Source: Bacillus multifaciens (GTDB taxonomy: Bacteria; Bacillota; Bacilli; Bacillales; Bacillaceae_G). From it: DNA of 64,000 nt. Position numbers and translations under genes: made by a program. The stretch covers positions 62,001 to 126,000 of the forward strand of contig NZ_JAVBXD010000002.1 of NCBI RefSeq assembly GCF_030756675.1, written 5' to 3'. Of this stretch, positions 25,835-33,868 are shown piece by piece. The notes below the pieces were generated by a model, which did no database searches, was not told the origin of the DNA, and saw only the letters and a program-made list of their open reading frames with translations. The first letter of the stretch is position 1; each line of letters opens with the position of its first letter.

Positions 25835-26494
25835 ATGAAAAAGTTTTTTGCATTACCAGCATTTATTGTAACACTTGTATATATGATTACTTTTCTCGTA
25901 GCACCAACCCCGCAAGCTTCAGCGGAACTTGCTGATGGTACCTACGATATTAGCTATGTCATCAAAAAAGCAGAAGATGATTCAGCTTCTATGGCCAATG
26001 ATTACTTTGAAAAACCAGCTAAGTTAATCGTAAAAAATGGAGAAATGAATGTACAAGTTCCGATGAATCATAGTACATGGATTACGGAATTTAAAGCACC
26101 TCAAAATGGCGGCTATGTTGATGCAAAAGTAGTGAGCTCTGATGCTGGGGCTGATAAAAGAACAGTAGAGTTTAAAGTAGATGATCTCTCAAAACCGTTA
26201 GCTGCAAAAATTCATGTTGTTGTACCATCTGCAAATTATGATCATCACTATACAATTCGTTTTGCGTTTGATGCAAATGTAAAAGCAATAAGTGGTGGAA
26301 ACGTGGCAGCAGGGACAAAAGTGGATGCTCCAAAAGAAGAGAAAAATAAAGAGGCAGCAACTGACAAATCGAAAGGAAATGCTGAGAAAACAGCAAATCC
26401 ACAAACAGGAGACAACACAAATATTGTAGTGCTCGTTGCGATGCTTCTTGTTTCAACTTTGTTTTTAGTTCGAAAAGTGAAATTTAACAAATAA
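25835..26494 (+). CDS. isdC: Heme-binding cell-wall protein IsdC (NEAT, sortase-anchored)
   Basis: 219 aa. A signal peptide (1-28, ending ASA) is followed by one NEAT domain (about 32-150) with the heme-ligand motif YxxxY in ANYDHHYTIRFAF. A hydrophilic spacer rich in K and E follows, then the sorting signal NPQTG, a membrane segment and a basic tail (RKVKFNK). NPQTG is a class B sortase motif and agrees with srtB at the end of the operon. The protein is expected to be covalently attached to peptidoglycan and to pass heme from the secreted hemophores to IsdE. AAAGGAG precedes the ATG. Confidence 0.94.
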   Translation: MKKFFALPAFIVTLVYMITFLVAPTPQASAELADGTYDISYVIKKAEDDSASMANDYFEKPAKLIVKNGEMNVQVPMNHSTWITEFKAPQNGGYVDAKVVSSDAGADKRTVEFKVDDLSKPLAAKIHVVVPSANYDHHYTIRFAFDANVKAISGGNVAAGTKVDAPKEEKNKEAATDKSKGNAEKTANPQTGDNTNIVVLVAMLLVSTLFLVRKVKFNK

Positions 26495-26525
26495 CGATGT
26501 ATTCATGAGAAGGAGTGGAAAATGT

Positions 26526-26993
26526 ATGTTTAAAAAACTTAAAATGGTAATTGCTGTTTTTGCGGTAATGTTTACATTTATGGCTACATTAGGTTCTCAT
26601 CAGGCACAAGCAGCTACAAAATTAGCTGATGGAAAATATAATATTGCCTTTACAGTATGGAAAGGCGATAAAGATGAGATTTCTAGAATGGGAAGCTATT
26701 TTGAAAGTCCTGCTGTATTAACTGTTAAGGGTGGAAAACAATATGTTTCTTTTAAATTGAAAGATAGTTCATCAATTAAAGGGTTTCAGGTAGAAAAAGA
26801 TGGTCAGCTAGTAGATACAACTGTATTAAGTGAGAATAAAAAAGAGAATACGAGAATCGTAGAGTTTGAAGTGAAAGATTTATCAAAGCTGTTAAATAGC
26901 AAGGTAAAGATTAATATTCCAATCATTAATTACAATGCTTCATACGATATTCGAATTGGATTTGATGTAAATAGCATTGTAGCTAGTAAATAA
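26526..26993 (+). CDS. isdX1: Secreted NEAT hemophore IsdX1
   Basis: 155 aa. A signal peptide (about 1-31, ending QAQA) and a single NEAT domain with the heme-ligand pair in NYNASYDIRIGF (Y-x3-Y). There is no sorting signal or membrane anchor, so it should be released into the medium. B. anthracis IsdX1 takes heme from hemoglobin and passes it to IsdC, and the same role is inferred here. I chose ATG at 26526 (MFKKLKMVIAVF). The longer frame from 26505 begins inside the AGAAGGAG ribosome-binding site. Confidence 0.93.
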   Translation: MFKKLKMVIAVFAVMFTFMATLGSHQAQAATKLADGKYNIAFTVWKGDKDEISRMGSYFESPAVLTVKGGKQYVSFKLKDSSSIKGFQVEKDGQLVDTTVLSENKKENTRIVEFEVKDLSKLLNSKVKINIPIINYNASYDIRIGFDVNSIVASK

Positions 26994-27038
26994 GAGTAGG
27001 AAGTTCCATAAAAATCAAATAGAAGGAGCGGAATTTCA

Positions 27039-28829
27039 TTGAGTAGGTACTTTAAAATCGTTATCGCAATGTTTTTAACGATATTTACATGTTTAACAAC
27101 TTTGAAGCCCTTAAGCGCACAAGCAGCGACACAATTAGCTGATGGTGAGTATTCTATTGCATTCAAAGTATTAAAGGATAAAACAAACGAAGAATCAATG
27201 ATGAATCAGTATTCTGTTAGTCCAGGGACTCTGAAAGTAAAAGCCGGAAAGAAAAAGGTCTCTTTTACATTAAAAAATAGTTCGTGGATTACAAAGTTTC
27301 AAACAGAAAAGAACGGTGTATTTGCTGATGCAAAAGTGTTAAGTGAAGATAAGAGTACAGACACGCGAGTTATTGAATTTGACGTAGACGATTTACAACA
27401 AAAGCTAAATGCAAAAGTAAAAGTAGATATTGATGCTATGAATTATCACCATTTTTATGATGTTCAAATTCAATTTGATTCAGCAAGTATAAAAGCAATT
27501 AAAGTAACAAAACTAGAAGAAACAAAAAATCCAGATGAACAAAAGGACCCAGCTACTAAGCCAGATCCAAATGAAAAACCAGACCAAGGTCAAAAGCCCG
27601 ACCAAAAGCCAGACCAAGGTCAACAAAATAATTTTAACACAATAAAAGATGGCGAGTACAGTATCGCTTTTAAAGTGTTAAAAGATAAAACAGACGAAAT
27701 TTCAATGATGAACACATATACACAAAGTCCAGGAACATTGAAAGTGAAAGATGGAAAGAAATATGTATCGTTTACACTGACAAATAGTTCATGGATCACA
27801 GAATTTGAGTTTGAAAAGAACAATGCGTTTGTTGATGCAAAAGTGTTAAGTGAAGATAAAGAGAAAGATACAAGAGTAATAGAGATAGAAATAGATGATC
27901 TATCAAAAAAATTAAATGCAAAAGTAAAAGTAGATATCGATTCTATGAATTATCATCATTTCTACGATATTCAATTTGCATTTGATAAGGATAGTGTAAA
28001 ACCTGTAGGTAACCAAGGCGGAGACAAGAACCAAGACGGAGACAAGAACCAAGATGGAGATAAGAACCAAGACGGAGACAAGAACCAAGACGGAGACAAG
28101 AACCAAGACGGAGACAAGAACCAAGACGGAGACAAGAACCAAGATGGAGATAAGAACCAAGGCGGAGACAAGAATCAAGGTGGAAATCAAAACCAGGCAA
28201 TTGATCCAAAAAATTTAAAAGACGGTGAATATGATATCGCTTTTAAAGTGTTGAAAGATAAAGCAGATGAAATCTCGATGATGAATCAATATGTTGTCAG
28301 TCCTGCAAAGTTAACCGTGAAAAATGGTAAGAAATCTGTTGCTATGACATTAAAAAATAGTGCATGGATTACAAAATTCCAAACGGAAAAGAACGGTGCA
28401 TTTGCTGATGCAAAAGTGTTAATTGAAAATAAGAGTGCAGATACGCGAGTTGTTGAATTTGATGTAGATGACGTATTTAAAAAGTTGAATACAAAAGTAA
28501 AAGTAGATATTGATTCTATGAATTATCATCATTTTTACGACGTTCAAATTCAATTTGATCCAGCAAGCATTGCAGCATTAGGAACAACTGTAAAATCTCC
28601 AGTGATAAGCAACCCGATGGTAACGCCAACACCGCTAGGAGGTAACACGGAAACTCCTAATTTTAATCGGAATGCTGATGGTAAAAAACAAACTTCAAAT
28701 ACAAATAATGGAGTGAAAAAAGAACAAAATGCGAAAACGGCAGATACAGCACAAATGGGCTTATATGCAGCATTGTTACTTGGTTCATTTGTTCTGTTAG
28801 TTCGTAAATATAGAGCTGGTAGATTGTAA
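27039..28829 (+). CDS. isdX2: Multi-NEAT hemophore, IsdX2-like (three NEAT domains)
   Basis: 596 aa from a TTG start preceded by GAAGGAG. A signal peptide (about 1-31, ending SAQA) is followed by NEAT1 (about 33-160), a PDQ-rich linker, NEAT2 (about 204-325), a linker of ten six-residue repeats ([DG]GDKNQ), and NEAT3 (about 393-515). Each NEAT has the heme motif NYHHFYD. The C-terminus has NAKTA, a membrane segment and an RKYRAGR tail, resembling a degenerate sortase B signal. B. anthracis IsdX2 is, as I recall, described with five NEAT domains, so this version is shorter. Role: capture of heme from hemoglobin and transfer towards IsdC. Confidence 0.9.
   Translation: MSRYFKIVIAMFLTIFTCLTTLKPLSAQAATQLADGEYSIAFKVLKDKTNEESMMNQYSVSPGTLKVKAGKKKVSFTLKNSSWITKFQTEKNGVFADAKVLSEDKSTDTRVIEFDVDDLQQKLNAKVKVDIDAMNYHHFYDVQIQFDSASIKAIKVTKLEETKNPDEQKDPATKPDPNEKPDQGQKPDQKPDQGQQNNFNTIKDGEYSIAFKVLKDKTDEISMMNTYTQSPGTLKVKDGKKYVSFTLTNSSWITEFEFEKNNAFVDAKVLSEDKEKDTRVIEIEIDDLSKKLNAKVKVDIDSMNYHHFYDIQFAFDKDSVKPVGNQGGDKNQDGDKNQDGDKNQDGDKNQDGDKNQDGDKNQDGDKNQDGDKNQGGDKNQGGNQNQAIDPKNLKDGEYDIAFKVLKDKADEISMMNQYVVSPAKLTVKNGKKSVAMTLKNSAWITKFQTEKNGAFADAKVLIENKSADTRVVEFDVDDVFKKLNTKVKVDIDSMNYHHFYDVQIQFDPASIAALGTTVKSPVISNPMVTPTPLGGNTETPNFNRNADGKKQTSNTNNGVKKEQNAKTADTAQMGLYAALLLGSFVLLVRKYRAGRL
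28017..28196 (+). repeat. 18-bp in-frame tandem repeat in isdX2 (10 units)
   Basis: Ten units of 18 bp encode GGDKNQ, seven DGDKNQ, GGDKNQ and GGNQNQ between NEAT2 and NEAT3. Units 3 and 8 share the variant gatgga-gataag, which suggests that a five-unit block was duplicated. Unit number can change without breaking the frame. Confidence 0.93.
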
Positions 28830-28836
28830 TTTTTAT

Positions 28837-28870
28837 AAGTCTTGATACACAAAAGCGTGTATCAAGACTT
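28837..28870 (+). terminator. Strong hairpin between isdX2 and isdE
   Basis: A perfect 14-bp stem AAGTCTTGATACAC/GTGTATCAAGACTT with a six-base loop, followed by ACTTGTATTCGTGTTTTG rather than a clean T run. It may be a partial terminator or an mRNA-stabilising or processing site that lowers expression of the membrane transporter relative to the hemophores. Confidence 0.6.
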
Positions 28871-28912
28871 ACTTGTATTCGTGTTTTGTCTAGAAAGGAG
28901 CGATGATCGAAA

Positions 28913-29809
28913 GTGAAGAAAATCGCAAGTATGTTTATGATTGTTTTGCTTTTATGCGGCATAGCAGGCTGTTCATCACCTAAAAAGGAAACGGCAAAAA
29001 AAGTGACTAAGGATGATCAGCGCGTCATTGCAACGACTGTTGCCGTGACAGAAATTATGGCCGCTTTAGAAGTAGAGTTAATTGGTGTTCCAACGAGTTA
29101 TAAAACGTTACCAAAGCGCTATAAAGGGCTTCCGGAAATCGGAAATCCGATGAGCCCTGATATGGAAAAAGTAAAATCAATGAAACCGACAGAAGTGTTA
29201 TCGGTAACAACGCTTGAATACGAGTTAAAACCAGTTTTTAACGAAACGGGTATAAAAGCAAGTTTCTTAAATTTATCAAGCCTTAAAAATATGCAAAATA
29301 CCATTACTGATTTAGGGAAGAAATATGATCGCCAGCAGCAAGCGGAAGCAGTTGTGGCGAAGTTTGATAAAAAAGTAGCGGACATACAAAAACAAGTAAA
29401 AGGGAAGAAGTCACCAACTGTTCTTATTTTACTAGGGGTACCCGGCAGCTATTTAGTTGCAACAGAGCATTCGTATATTGGTGATCTTGTGAAGCAATTA
29501 GGTGGAAAAAATATTGTACAAGGTGAGAAGGTAGAATATTTAGCTTCCAATACAGAATACTTAAAAAAGGCTGATCCAGATATTATTTTAAGAGCCGCTC
29601 ACGGTATGCCGGATGAAGTTGTAAAAATGTTTGATAAAGAATTTAAAACAAATGACATTTGGAAGCATTTTGCAGCAGTAAAGAATGATAGAGTTTATGA
29701 TTTAGAAGAACGCTTATTTGGAACAACAGGAAATCTAGCAGCTACGGAAGCGTTGGATGAACTAAAGAAAATGATGTATCCATCAATAAAGGAAGATTAC
29801 AATGAATAA
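28913..29809 (+). CDS. isdE: Heme ABC transporter substrate-binding lipoprotein IsdE
   Basis: 298 aa from a GTG start with AAAGGAG upstream. A lipoprotein signal with lipobox GIAGC anchors it to the outer face of the membrane. The class III binding-protein fold is indicated by two lobes joined by a long helix, with RVIATTVAVTEIMAALE near the N-terminus and EERLFGTTGNLAATEALDEL at the end. It receives heme from IsdC and delivers it to IsdF. It overlaps isdF by eight bases, which suggests coupled translation. Confidence 0.92.
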   Translation: MKKIASMFMIVLLLCGIAGCSSPKKETAKKVTKDDQRVIATTVAVTEIMAALEVELIGVPTSYKTLPKRYKGLPEIGNPMSPDMEKVKSMKPTEVLSVTTLEYELKPVFNETGIKASFLNLSSLKNMQNTITDLGKKYDRQQQAEAVVAKFDKKVADIQKQVKGKKSPTVLILLGVPGSYLVATEHSYIGDLVKQLGGKNIVQGEKVEYLASNTEYLKKADPDIILRAAHGMPDEVVKMFDKEFKTNDIWKHFAAVKNDRVYDLEERLFGTTGNLAATEALDELKKMMYPSIKEDYNE

Positions 29810-30785
29810 AAAGTTTTGGAGCTTTTTTATCGTAATTACTTTACTTATCGGAATGACAATTGTGTCAGCGGTGAAAGGAAGCTTAGAAGTAGGCGTTATT
29901 GATTTAATACAAGGTTTATTTACAGGAACAAATGAAGATGTAGAAGTAATTAAAGACTTGAGGTTGCCGCGTATTATTATTGCAATTTTTACAGGAGCAG
30001 CACTTGCTGTTTCAGGTGTACTTTTCCAAGCTGTCATGAAAAATCCACTTGCAGATGCTGGGGTCATCGGGATATCCTCAGGAGCTAGCTTTATGACACT
30101 TGTCATTATTACGCTGTTTCCACAACTATTTTTCTGGACACCGTTATTTGCTTTTTTAGGCGGGGCGTTTGCTTGTTACCTTGTGTATTCATTTTCTTGG
30201 AAATCAGGCCTGAGTCCACTACGCATTATTTTAATCGGGATTGCAATTAATGCGATGTTTACAGGATTAAATGAATCATTTGTTACGATTTGCGGCTATT
30301 TTATTAAAAGTATAAAACAGACAACAACATCGAATATCACGATGAAAACGTGGAGCGACGTAGAAGTAATTGTTACATATGGATCTATCGGCCTCATTTT
30401 AGCACTATTTCTGGGGGCGTGGTGTAATCTTTTATCACTACAAGATAAAACGGCAAAAAATTTAGGGCTTCACGTAACGAGAGTCCGTCTTATCATTTCT
30501 GTCATAGCTGTTTTATTAGCAGCTGTATCAACCGCTATTGCAGGTGTAATTGCCTTTGTCGGTCTCCTTATTCCACATATCTCACGGCAATTTGTCGGTT
30601 CAGACCATAAGGTACTCATTCCATTTTCAGCACTTGCAGGGGCCTTATTAATTTTATCAGCAGATACAATCGGTCGTATGATTGTACCGCCTAATGAGAT
30701 TCCAGCAGCGACAATTATGGCTATAATTGGCGGACCATTCCTCATATTTTTACTTAGAAAGAGTGATCGAATCCATGGAAATTAA
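29802..30785 (+). CDS. isdF: Heme ABC transporter permease IsdF (FecCD family)
   Basis: 327 aa with about nine to ten membrane helices. FecCD landmarks include LRLPRIIIAIFTGAALAVSG, NPLADAGVIGISSGA, the cytoplasmic loop FVGLLIPHISRQ that contacts the ATPase, and NEIPAATIMAIIGGPFLIFLL at the end. It forms the transmembrane channel, probably as a homodimer, for heme delivered by IsdE. It overlaps both neighbours (8 bases with isdE, 11 with the ATPase). Confidence 0.93.
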   Translation: MNKKFWSFFIVITLLIGMTIVSAVKGSLEVGVIDLIQGLFTGTNEDVEVIKDLRLPRIIIAIFTGAALAVSGVLFQAVMKNPLADAGVIGISSGASFMTLVIITLFPQLFFWTPLFAFLGGAFACYLVYSFSWKSGLSPLRIILIGIAINAMFTGLNESFVTICGYFIKSIKQTTTSNITMKTWSDVEVIVTYGSIGLILALFLGAWCNLLSLQDKTAKNLGLHVTRVRLIISVIAVLLAAVSTAIAGVIAFVGLLIPHISRQFVGSDHKVLIPFSALAGALLILSADTIGRMIVPPNEIPAATIMAIIGGPFLIFLLRKSDRIHGN

Positions 30786-31545
30786 AAATGTAACCTTTTC
30801 GTATGACGATAAGACAGATCGTTTAAAATCTGTAAATAGTAAGATTGAGATTGGGAAGATCACGACTATTATCGGTCCGAATGGTTGTGGGAAGTCTACG
30901 CTGCTTGGTGTAATGTCTCGAAATTATATGCCCCGCAGCGGTGAAGTTATATTAGATGGGGAAACCATTAGTCAATATAAACCGAAAGAATTTGCTCGTA
31001 AATTAGCTGTTGTTCATCAGCATAACGAAGCACCTTCAGATATTACAGTTGAAAAATTAACAAGTTTTGGTCGTATGCCCCATAAAAGCTTATTCTCTCA
31101 GCAAACTGAAGAGGATATGGAAGCAATTGAACGAGCATTAACTTGTACAAATCTTCAAGCAAAACGCAATATGACAATCGATTCATTGTCTGGAGGAGAA
31201 AGGCAGCGTGTGTGGATTGCAATGACATTAGCCCAAAGTACACCGATGCTTTTCTTAGACGAACCAACTACGTACTTGGATATTTACTATCAGCTTGAAA
31301 TATTAGAATTAATTAAAGAGTTAAATGAAGTGTATGGACTGACCATTGTAATGGTATTACACGACATTAACCAAGCGATTCGGTACAGCGATCATATTAT
31401 TGTGATGAAAGATGGAGAAATTGTTATGAAAGGTACGCCAAATGATGTGATTACAGAAGATATGATTAAAACAATTTATGGTGTTGATGTTGTTGTAAAA
31501 CATGATGAAGATACGGGATTGTATATGGTTCCAATGGGAATTTAA
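30775..31545 (+). CDS. Heme ABC transporter ATP-binding protein
   Basis: 256 aa, FecE/FepC-like. Walker A GPNGCGKST, Q-loop region VVHQHNEAPSD, signature LSGGERQR, Walker B MLFLDEPTTYLD and the H-loop MVLHDINQA are all intact. It powers IsdF. I chose ATG at 30775 (MEIKNVTFSYDD) because it starts the conserved first beta strand. An earlier in-frame start at 30727 lies inside isdF. Cytoplasmic and membrane-associated. Confidence 0.93.
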   Translation: MEIKNVTFSYDDKTDRLKSVNSKIEIGKITTIIGPNGCGKSTLLGVMSRNYMPRSGEVILDGETISQYKPKEFARKLAVVHQHNEAPSDITVEKLTSFGRMPHKSLFSQQTEEDMEAIERALTCTNLQAKRNMTIDSLSGGERQRVWIAMTLAQSTPMLFLDEPTTYLDIYYQLEILELIKELNEVYGLTIVMVLHDINQAIRYSDHIIVMKDGEIVMKGTPNDVITEDMIKTIYGVDVVVKHDEDTGLYMVPMGI

Positions 31546-31587
31546 AAAGCGGATTTCTATCATTGCAATTCGTTTTGAGGTGATAAC

Positions 31588-32343
31588 TTGAACAAGAATA
31601 GAAAAACTACGATGTTTCAAAGATTGCTTACTATTATTTTTTTAGGGATATTTTTTTACTCGATCTATGAACTAGGCGGTATTTTCATGGATTATTATGA
31701 AAATCGAAAAGTAATGGCAGAAGCACAAGCAATCTATCATAGAAATGAAGGAGAAACGAACAGTACAGAAGGGAAAATCCGTTCTCAGTTTAATAGCTTA
31801 CGTGAGATTAATCCTGAAATAGTTGGATGGGTGACGGTTGACGATACACATATTAACTATCCAATTGTTCAGGCGAAAGATAATGACTACTATTTATATC
31901 GAAATTATAAAAAAGAAGATATGAGAGCCGGAAGTATCTTCATGGATTATCGTAATCAAGTATCTTCGTCAAATCAAAATACAATCTTATACGGTCATCG
32001 TATGAAAGATGGTTCTATGTTCGGAAACCTAAAAAAGTTTTTAGATGAAGATTTTTTTAAGTCTCATCCAAAATTTTATTATGACACGTTATATGAAGGA
32101 TATGATGTTGAAGTTTTCTCTATTTATACAACAACGACAGATTTTTATTACATACAAACTGATTTTGCAAATGATGATGAATATGCAAACTTCTTACAAA
32201 ATATTCAAGAGAAATCTCTATATAAATCAAATACAACAGTAACAGCAGACGATCAAATTATTACGTTGTCTACATGTGATTATGCCGTCCATTCAACAGC
32301 GGGAAGATTAGTTTTGCACGCGAAGTTGATGAAACAGCATTGA
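31588..32343 (+). CDS. srtB: Sortase B
   Basis: 251 aa from a TTG start with GAGGTG upstream. One N-terminal membrane helix (about 10-30) is followed by the sortase barrel with catalytic His137 (LYGHRM), Cys230 (TLSTC) and Arg240 (AGRL). Class B sortases recognise NP[QK]T[NG]. The matching NPQTG is on IsdC in the same operon, so IsdC is the expected substrate. The product of 27039-28829 (NAKTA) is a possible second one. The long hairpin downstream ends the operon. Confidence 0.94.
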   Translation: MNKNRKTTMFQRLLTIIFLGIFFYSIYELGGIFMDYYENRKVMAEAQAIYHRNEGETNSTEGKIRSQFNSLREINPEIVGWVTVDDTHINYPIVQAKDNDYYLYRNYKKEDMRAGSIFMDYRNQVSSSNQNTILYGHRMKDGSMFGNLKKFLDEDFFKSHPKFYYDTLYEGYDVEVFSIYTTTTDFYYIQTDFANDDEYANFLQNIQEKSLYKSNTTVTADDQIITLSTCDYAVHSTAGRLVLHAKLMKQH

Positions 32344-32354
32344 GCATAAAAAAG

Positions 32355-32403
32355 AAGGTATAAAAGTGAAAGAAGATATATAACTTCTTTCGCTTTTATA
32401 CCT
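32355..32403. terminator. Operon-end hairpin between srtB and isdG
   Basis: A 19-bp nearly perfect stem GGTATAAAAGTGAAAGAAG/CTTCTTTCGCTTTTATACC between two convergent genes. It can serve both strands. Confidence 0.8.
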
Positions 32404-32431
32404 CAAAATAAGGAAGGTACAATCAAACAGT

Positions 32432-32755
32432 TTATTGAGCAGCTGCAATTGGCATACGAACAATTTTTACATCATAGAAGGAAATTTTATTTTCAATAAT
32501 ATACTCTGGTAAACCTCCGCGATGTGAATGAGCATCTTTAAATGCATCACTGCGTGTCCAGCCTTGGAAATCTTCCTTCGCATTCCAGCGAGTGCTAATG
32601 GTAACCTCATCATAATCAACCGTATTTTCAGTTAAAAGAACTTCTAATCCTAAAAAGCCAGGCATAGTTTCCACTTTACCTACTTTATTGAAACGCTCAA
32701 TTAATTTTTGAGCATCCCCTTTCGTAATCTTTGAAGTATTTGTCACAATAATCAT
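32432..32755 (-). CDS. isdG: Heme-degrading monooxygenase IsdG
   Basis: 107 aa, ABM (antibiotic biosynthesis monooxygenase) fold. Catalytic residues known from IsdG/IsdI are present: Asn6 (IIVTNTSKI), Trp66 (FQGWTRSD) and His76 ([10 protein letters not shown]). It opens heme in the cytoplasm and frees iron. It is convergent with the isd operon that imports the substrate. AGGAGG precedes the ATG. Its promoter, with a Fur palindrome, lies over 300 bp upstream because a 240-bp repeat sits in the leader. Confidence 0.94.
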   Translation of the reverse strand: MIIVTNTSKITKGDAQKLIERFNKVGKVETMPGFLGLEVLLTENTVDYDEVTISTRWNAKEDFQGWTRSDAFKDAHSHRGGLPEYIIENKISFYDVKIVRMPIAAAQ

Positions 32756-32778
32756 TAGTAATTCCTCCTAGCAATCTA

Positions 32779-33025
32779 TTTATCCCGCATTAACTGGCAG
32801 TAAGACCCCCACCTCAAGATTCAGAGAGAATCGTTGTCCAGCTCCAATGGCTAGAATGTTCGGTGGCTTCGCTTCCTCCTACGAGGTAAAAAGCACCTCT
32901 ATGTCAGAAGCTCCATCCTCCTCACATTCTGAACGAGCCACTTTCGCATTTCTTAGGAAGATAGGTGGGGGCTGACCATCAGTGGGAGATGAAAAAACTC
33001 TCCACTGATGGAAGTTTCACTTTAT
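32779..33025 (+). repeat. bcr1-like repeat, long form, in the isdG leader
   Basis: Bounded by TTTAT at 32779-32783 and 33021-33025. The left end CCCGCATTAACTGGCAGTAA and right end CCATCAGTGG...CCACTGATGG-AAGTTTCAC match the short copy at 11524 almost exactly. The middle is extra: CCCCCACCT (32806-32814) and AGGTGGGGG (32963-32971) frame a hairpin-rich insert containing TTGTCCAGCTCCAATGGCTA. It lies between the isdG start and its promoter. Confidence 0.82.
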
Positions 33026-33070
33026 AAAGTCATATTTTAAATTAGTAACTTCAAATCGTATCTTTTATTA

Positions 33071-33099
33071 ATGATAATGAAAATCATTATCATTGTCAA
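33071..33099 (-). promoter_or_regulatory. isdG promoter with Fur palindrome
   Basis: On the minus strand, TTGACA (33099-33094), 17 bp, then TATCAT (33076-33071). The 21-bp palindrome TGATAATGA-AAA-TCATTATCA (33072-33092) fills the spacer and overlaps the -10. This is a classic Fur-repressible layout. The rest of the gap to 33194 holds nothing else I can name. Confidence 0.82.
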
Positions 33100-33194
33100 T
33101 AGAGATTAGGATGATTTAGTTAATTAAAGTAATAATTGTTAATTCTGATTGACTATGGTGTAGGAATTGGTGGTAACGAGGAAATGAGTTAAAA

Positions 33195-33234
33195 CAAAAA
33201 GCCCCTTCAGTGTATGAACTGAAGGGGCTTTTTG
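33195..33234. terminator. Bidirectional terminator
   Basis: A 15-bp perfect hairpin AAAAGCCCCTTCAGT/ACTGAAGGGGCTTTT. It ends the minus-strand gene that stops at 33269. Confidence 0.85.
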
Positions 33235-33268
33235 CTCGTATCTCCTAAATTGTAGATGATATATTCCT

Positions 33269-33868
33269 TTATGGAGTAATAGGGCTAAGAGGAGCGTAAG
33301 GATAGTGAGGGAGACCATATGAGGTGACAGGAGTAGGTGAAAATTGATCATGCAAGACTGTATTTCCTTCTTGCGGAACACCCGCAGCATTGACTCCAAA
33401 TGTGTTCGTGATGATAGATTTGGCAGGTCCATATTGAGAGGTCACAAGTACTTCGTAGCAAGGACTTGGTTGCTGAAAAGAATTTGGGAGAACTGCGTGA
33501 ATCACGAGAAGATTACGAGGAGGAATTGTAAACGTGAACGGTGTAAAAATTGGTTGAACGTTGTCAGGTGTAACGATGTTGCCTTGCTGAGGTTGAATCG
33601 TTTGTGTGGTGTTTAAAGTTGGATTGACGACTTGTCCACATAAATATGCAGACTTGGCAACCTCGGCAGGATTACACGTATTTTGCCAATCTAACACGGA
33701 TACGGTGACGGTTTGGGGCATGTTGTAATCCTCATTTAAAAGCGTGACGATCACGACATCGGTATTGGGGTTTCTCCATATAGCTCCTGTTGTAAATAAA
33801 GTGGATTCCCTTGGATACTTTGGAGCCGGAGCAGGATACCCATAAGAATTAAAGTGTTTTGCTGACAA
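33269..33868 (-). CDS. Unknown Pro/Thr/Asn-rich protein, 199 aa
   Basis: Starts at TTG 33868 with AAAGGAG 11 bases upstream (SAKHFNSYGYPAPAPKYPRE). There is no signal peptide and no membrane segment. The central part looks like a beta-sandwich (VVIVTLLNEDYNMPQTVTVSVLDW, FTFTIPPRNLLVIHAVLP). Both ends are rich in proline, tyrosine and threonine (YGLPHYPYAPLSPITP). I do not recognise the family. The composition resembles spore-surface proteins of this group, an inference only. Monocistronic with a strong terminator. The 306-bp gap upstream (33869-34174) shows no gene I can support. Confidence 0.7.
   Translation of the reverse strand: MSAKHFNSYGYPAPAPKYPRESTLFTTGAIWRNPNTDVVIVTLLNEDYNMPQTVTVSVLDWQNTCNPAEVAKSAYLCGQVVNPTLNTTQTIQPQQGNIVTPDNVQPIFTPFTFTIPPRNLLVIHAVLPNSFQQPSPCYEVLVTSQYGPAKSIITNTFGVNAAGVPQEGNTVLHDQFSPTPVTSYGLPHYPYAPLSPITP

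Noticed and set aside
28017-28196. CRISPR-like regular repeat
   Set aside because: Units are contiguous with no spacers, lie inside a coding frame, and there are no cas genes.
27912-28209. Three overlapping minus-strand frames opposite the isdX2 repeat
   Set aside because: They are open only because the 18-bp repeat lacks stops in every frame. The products are simple repeats with no start signals.
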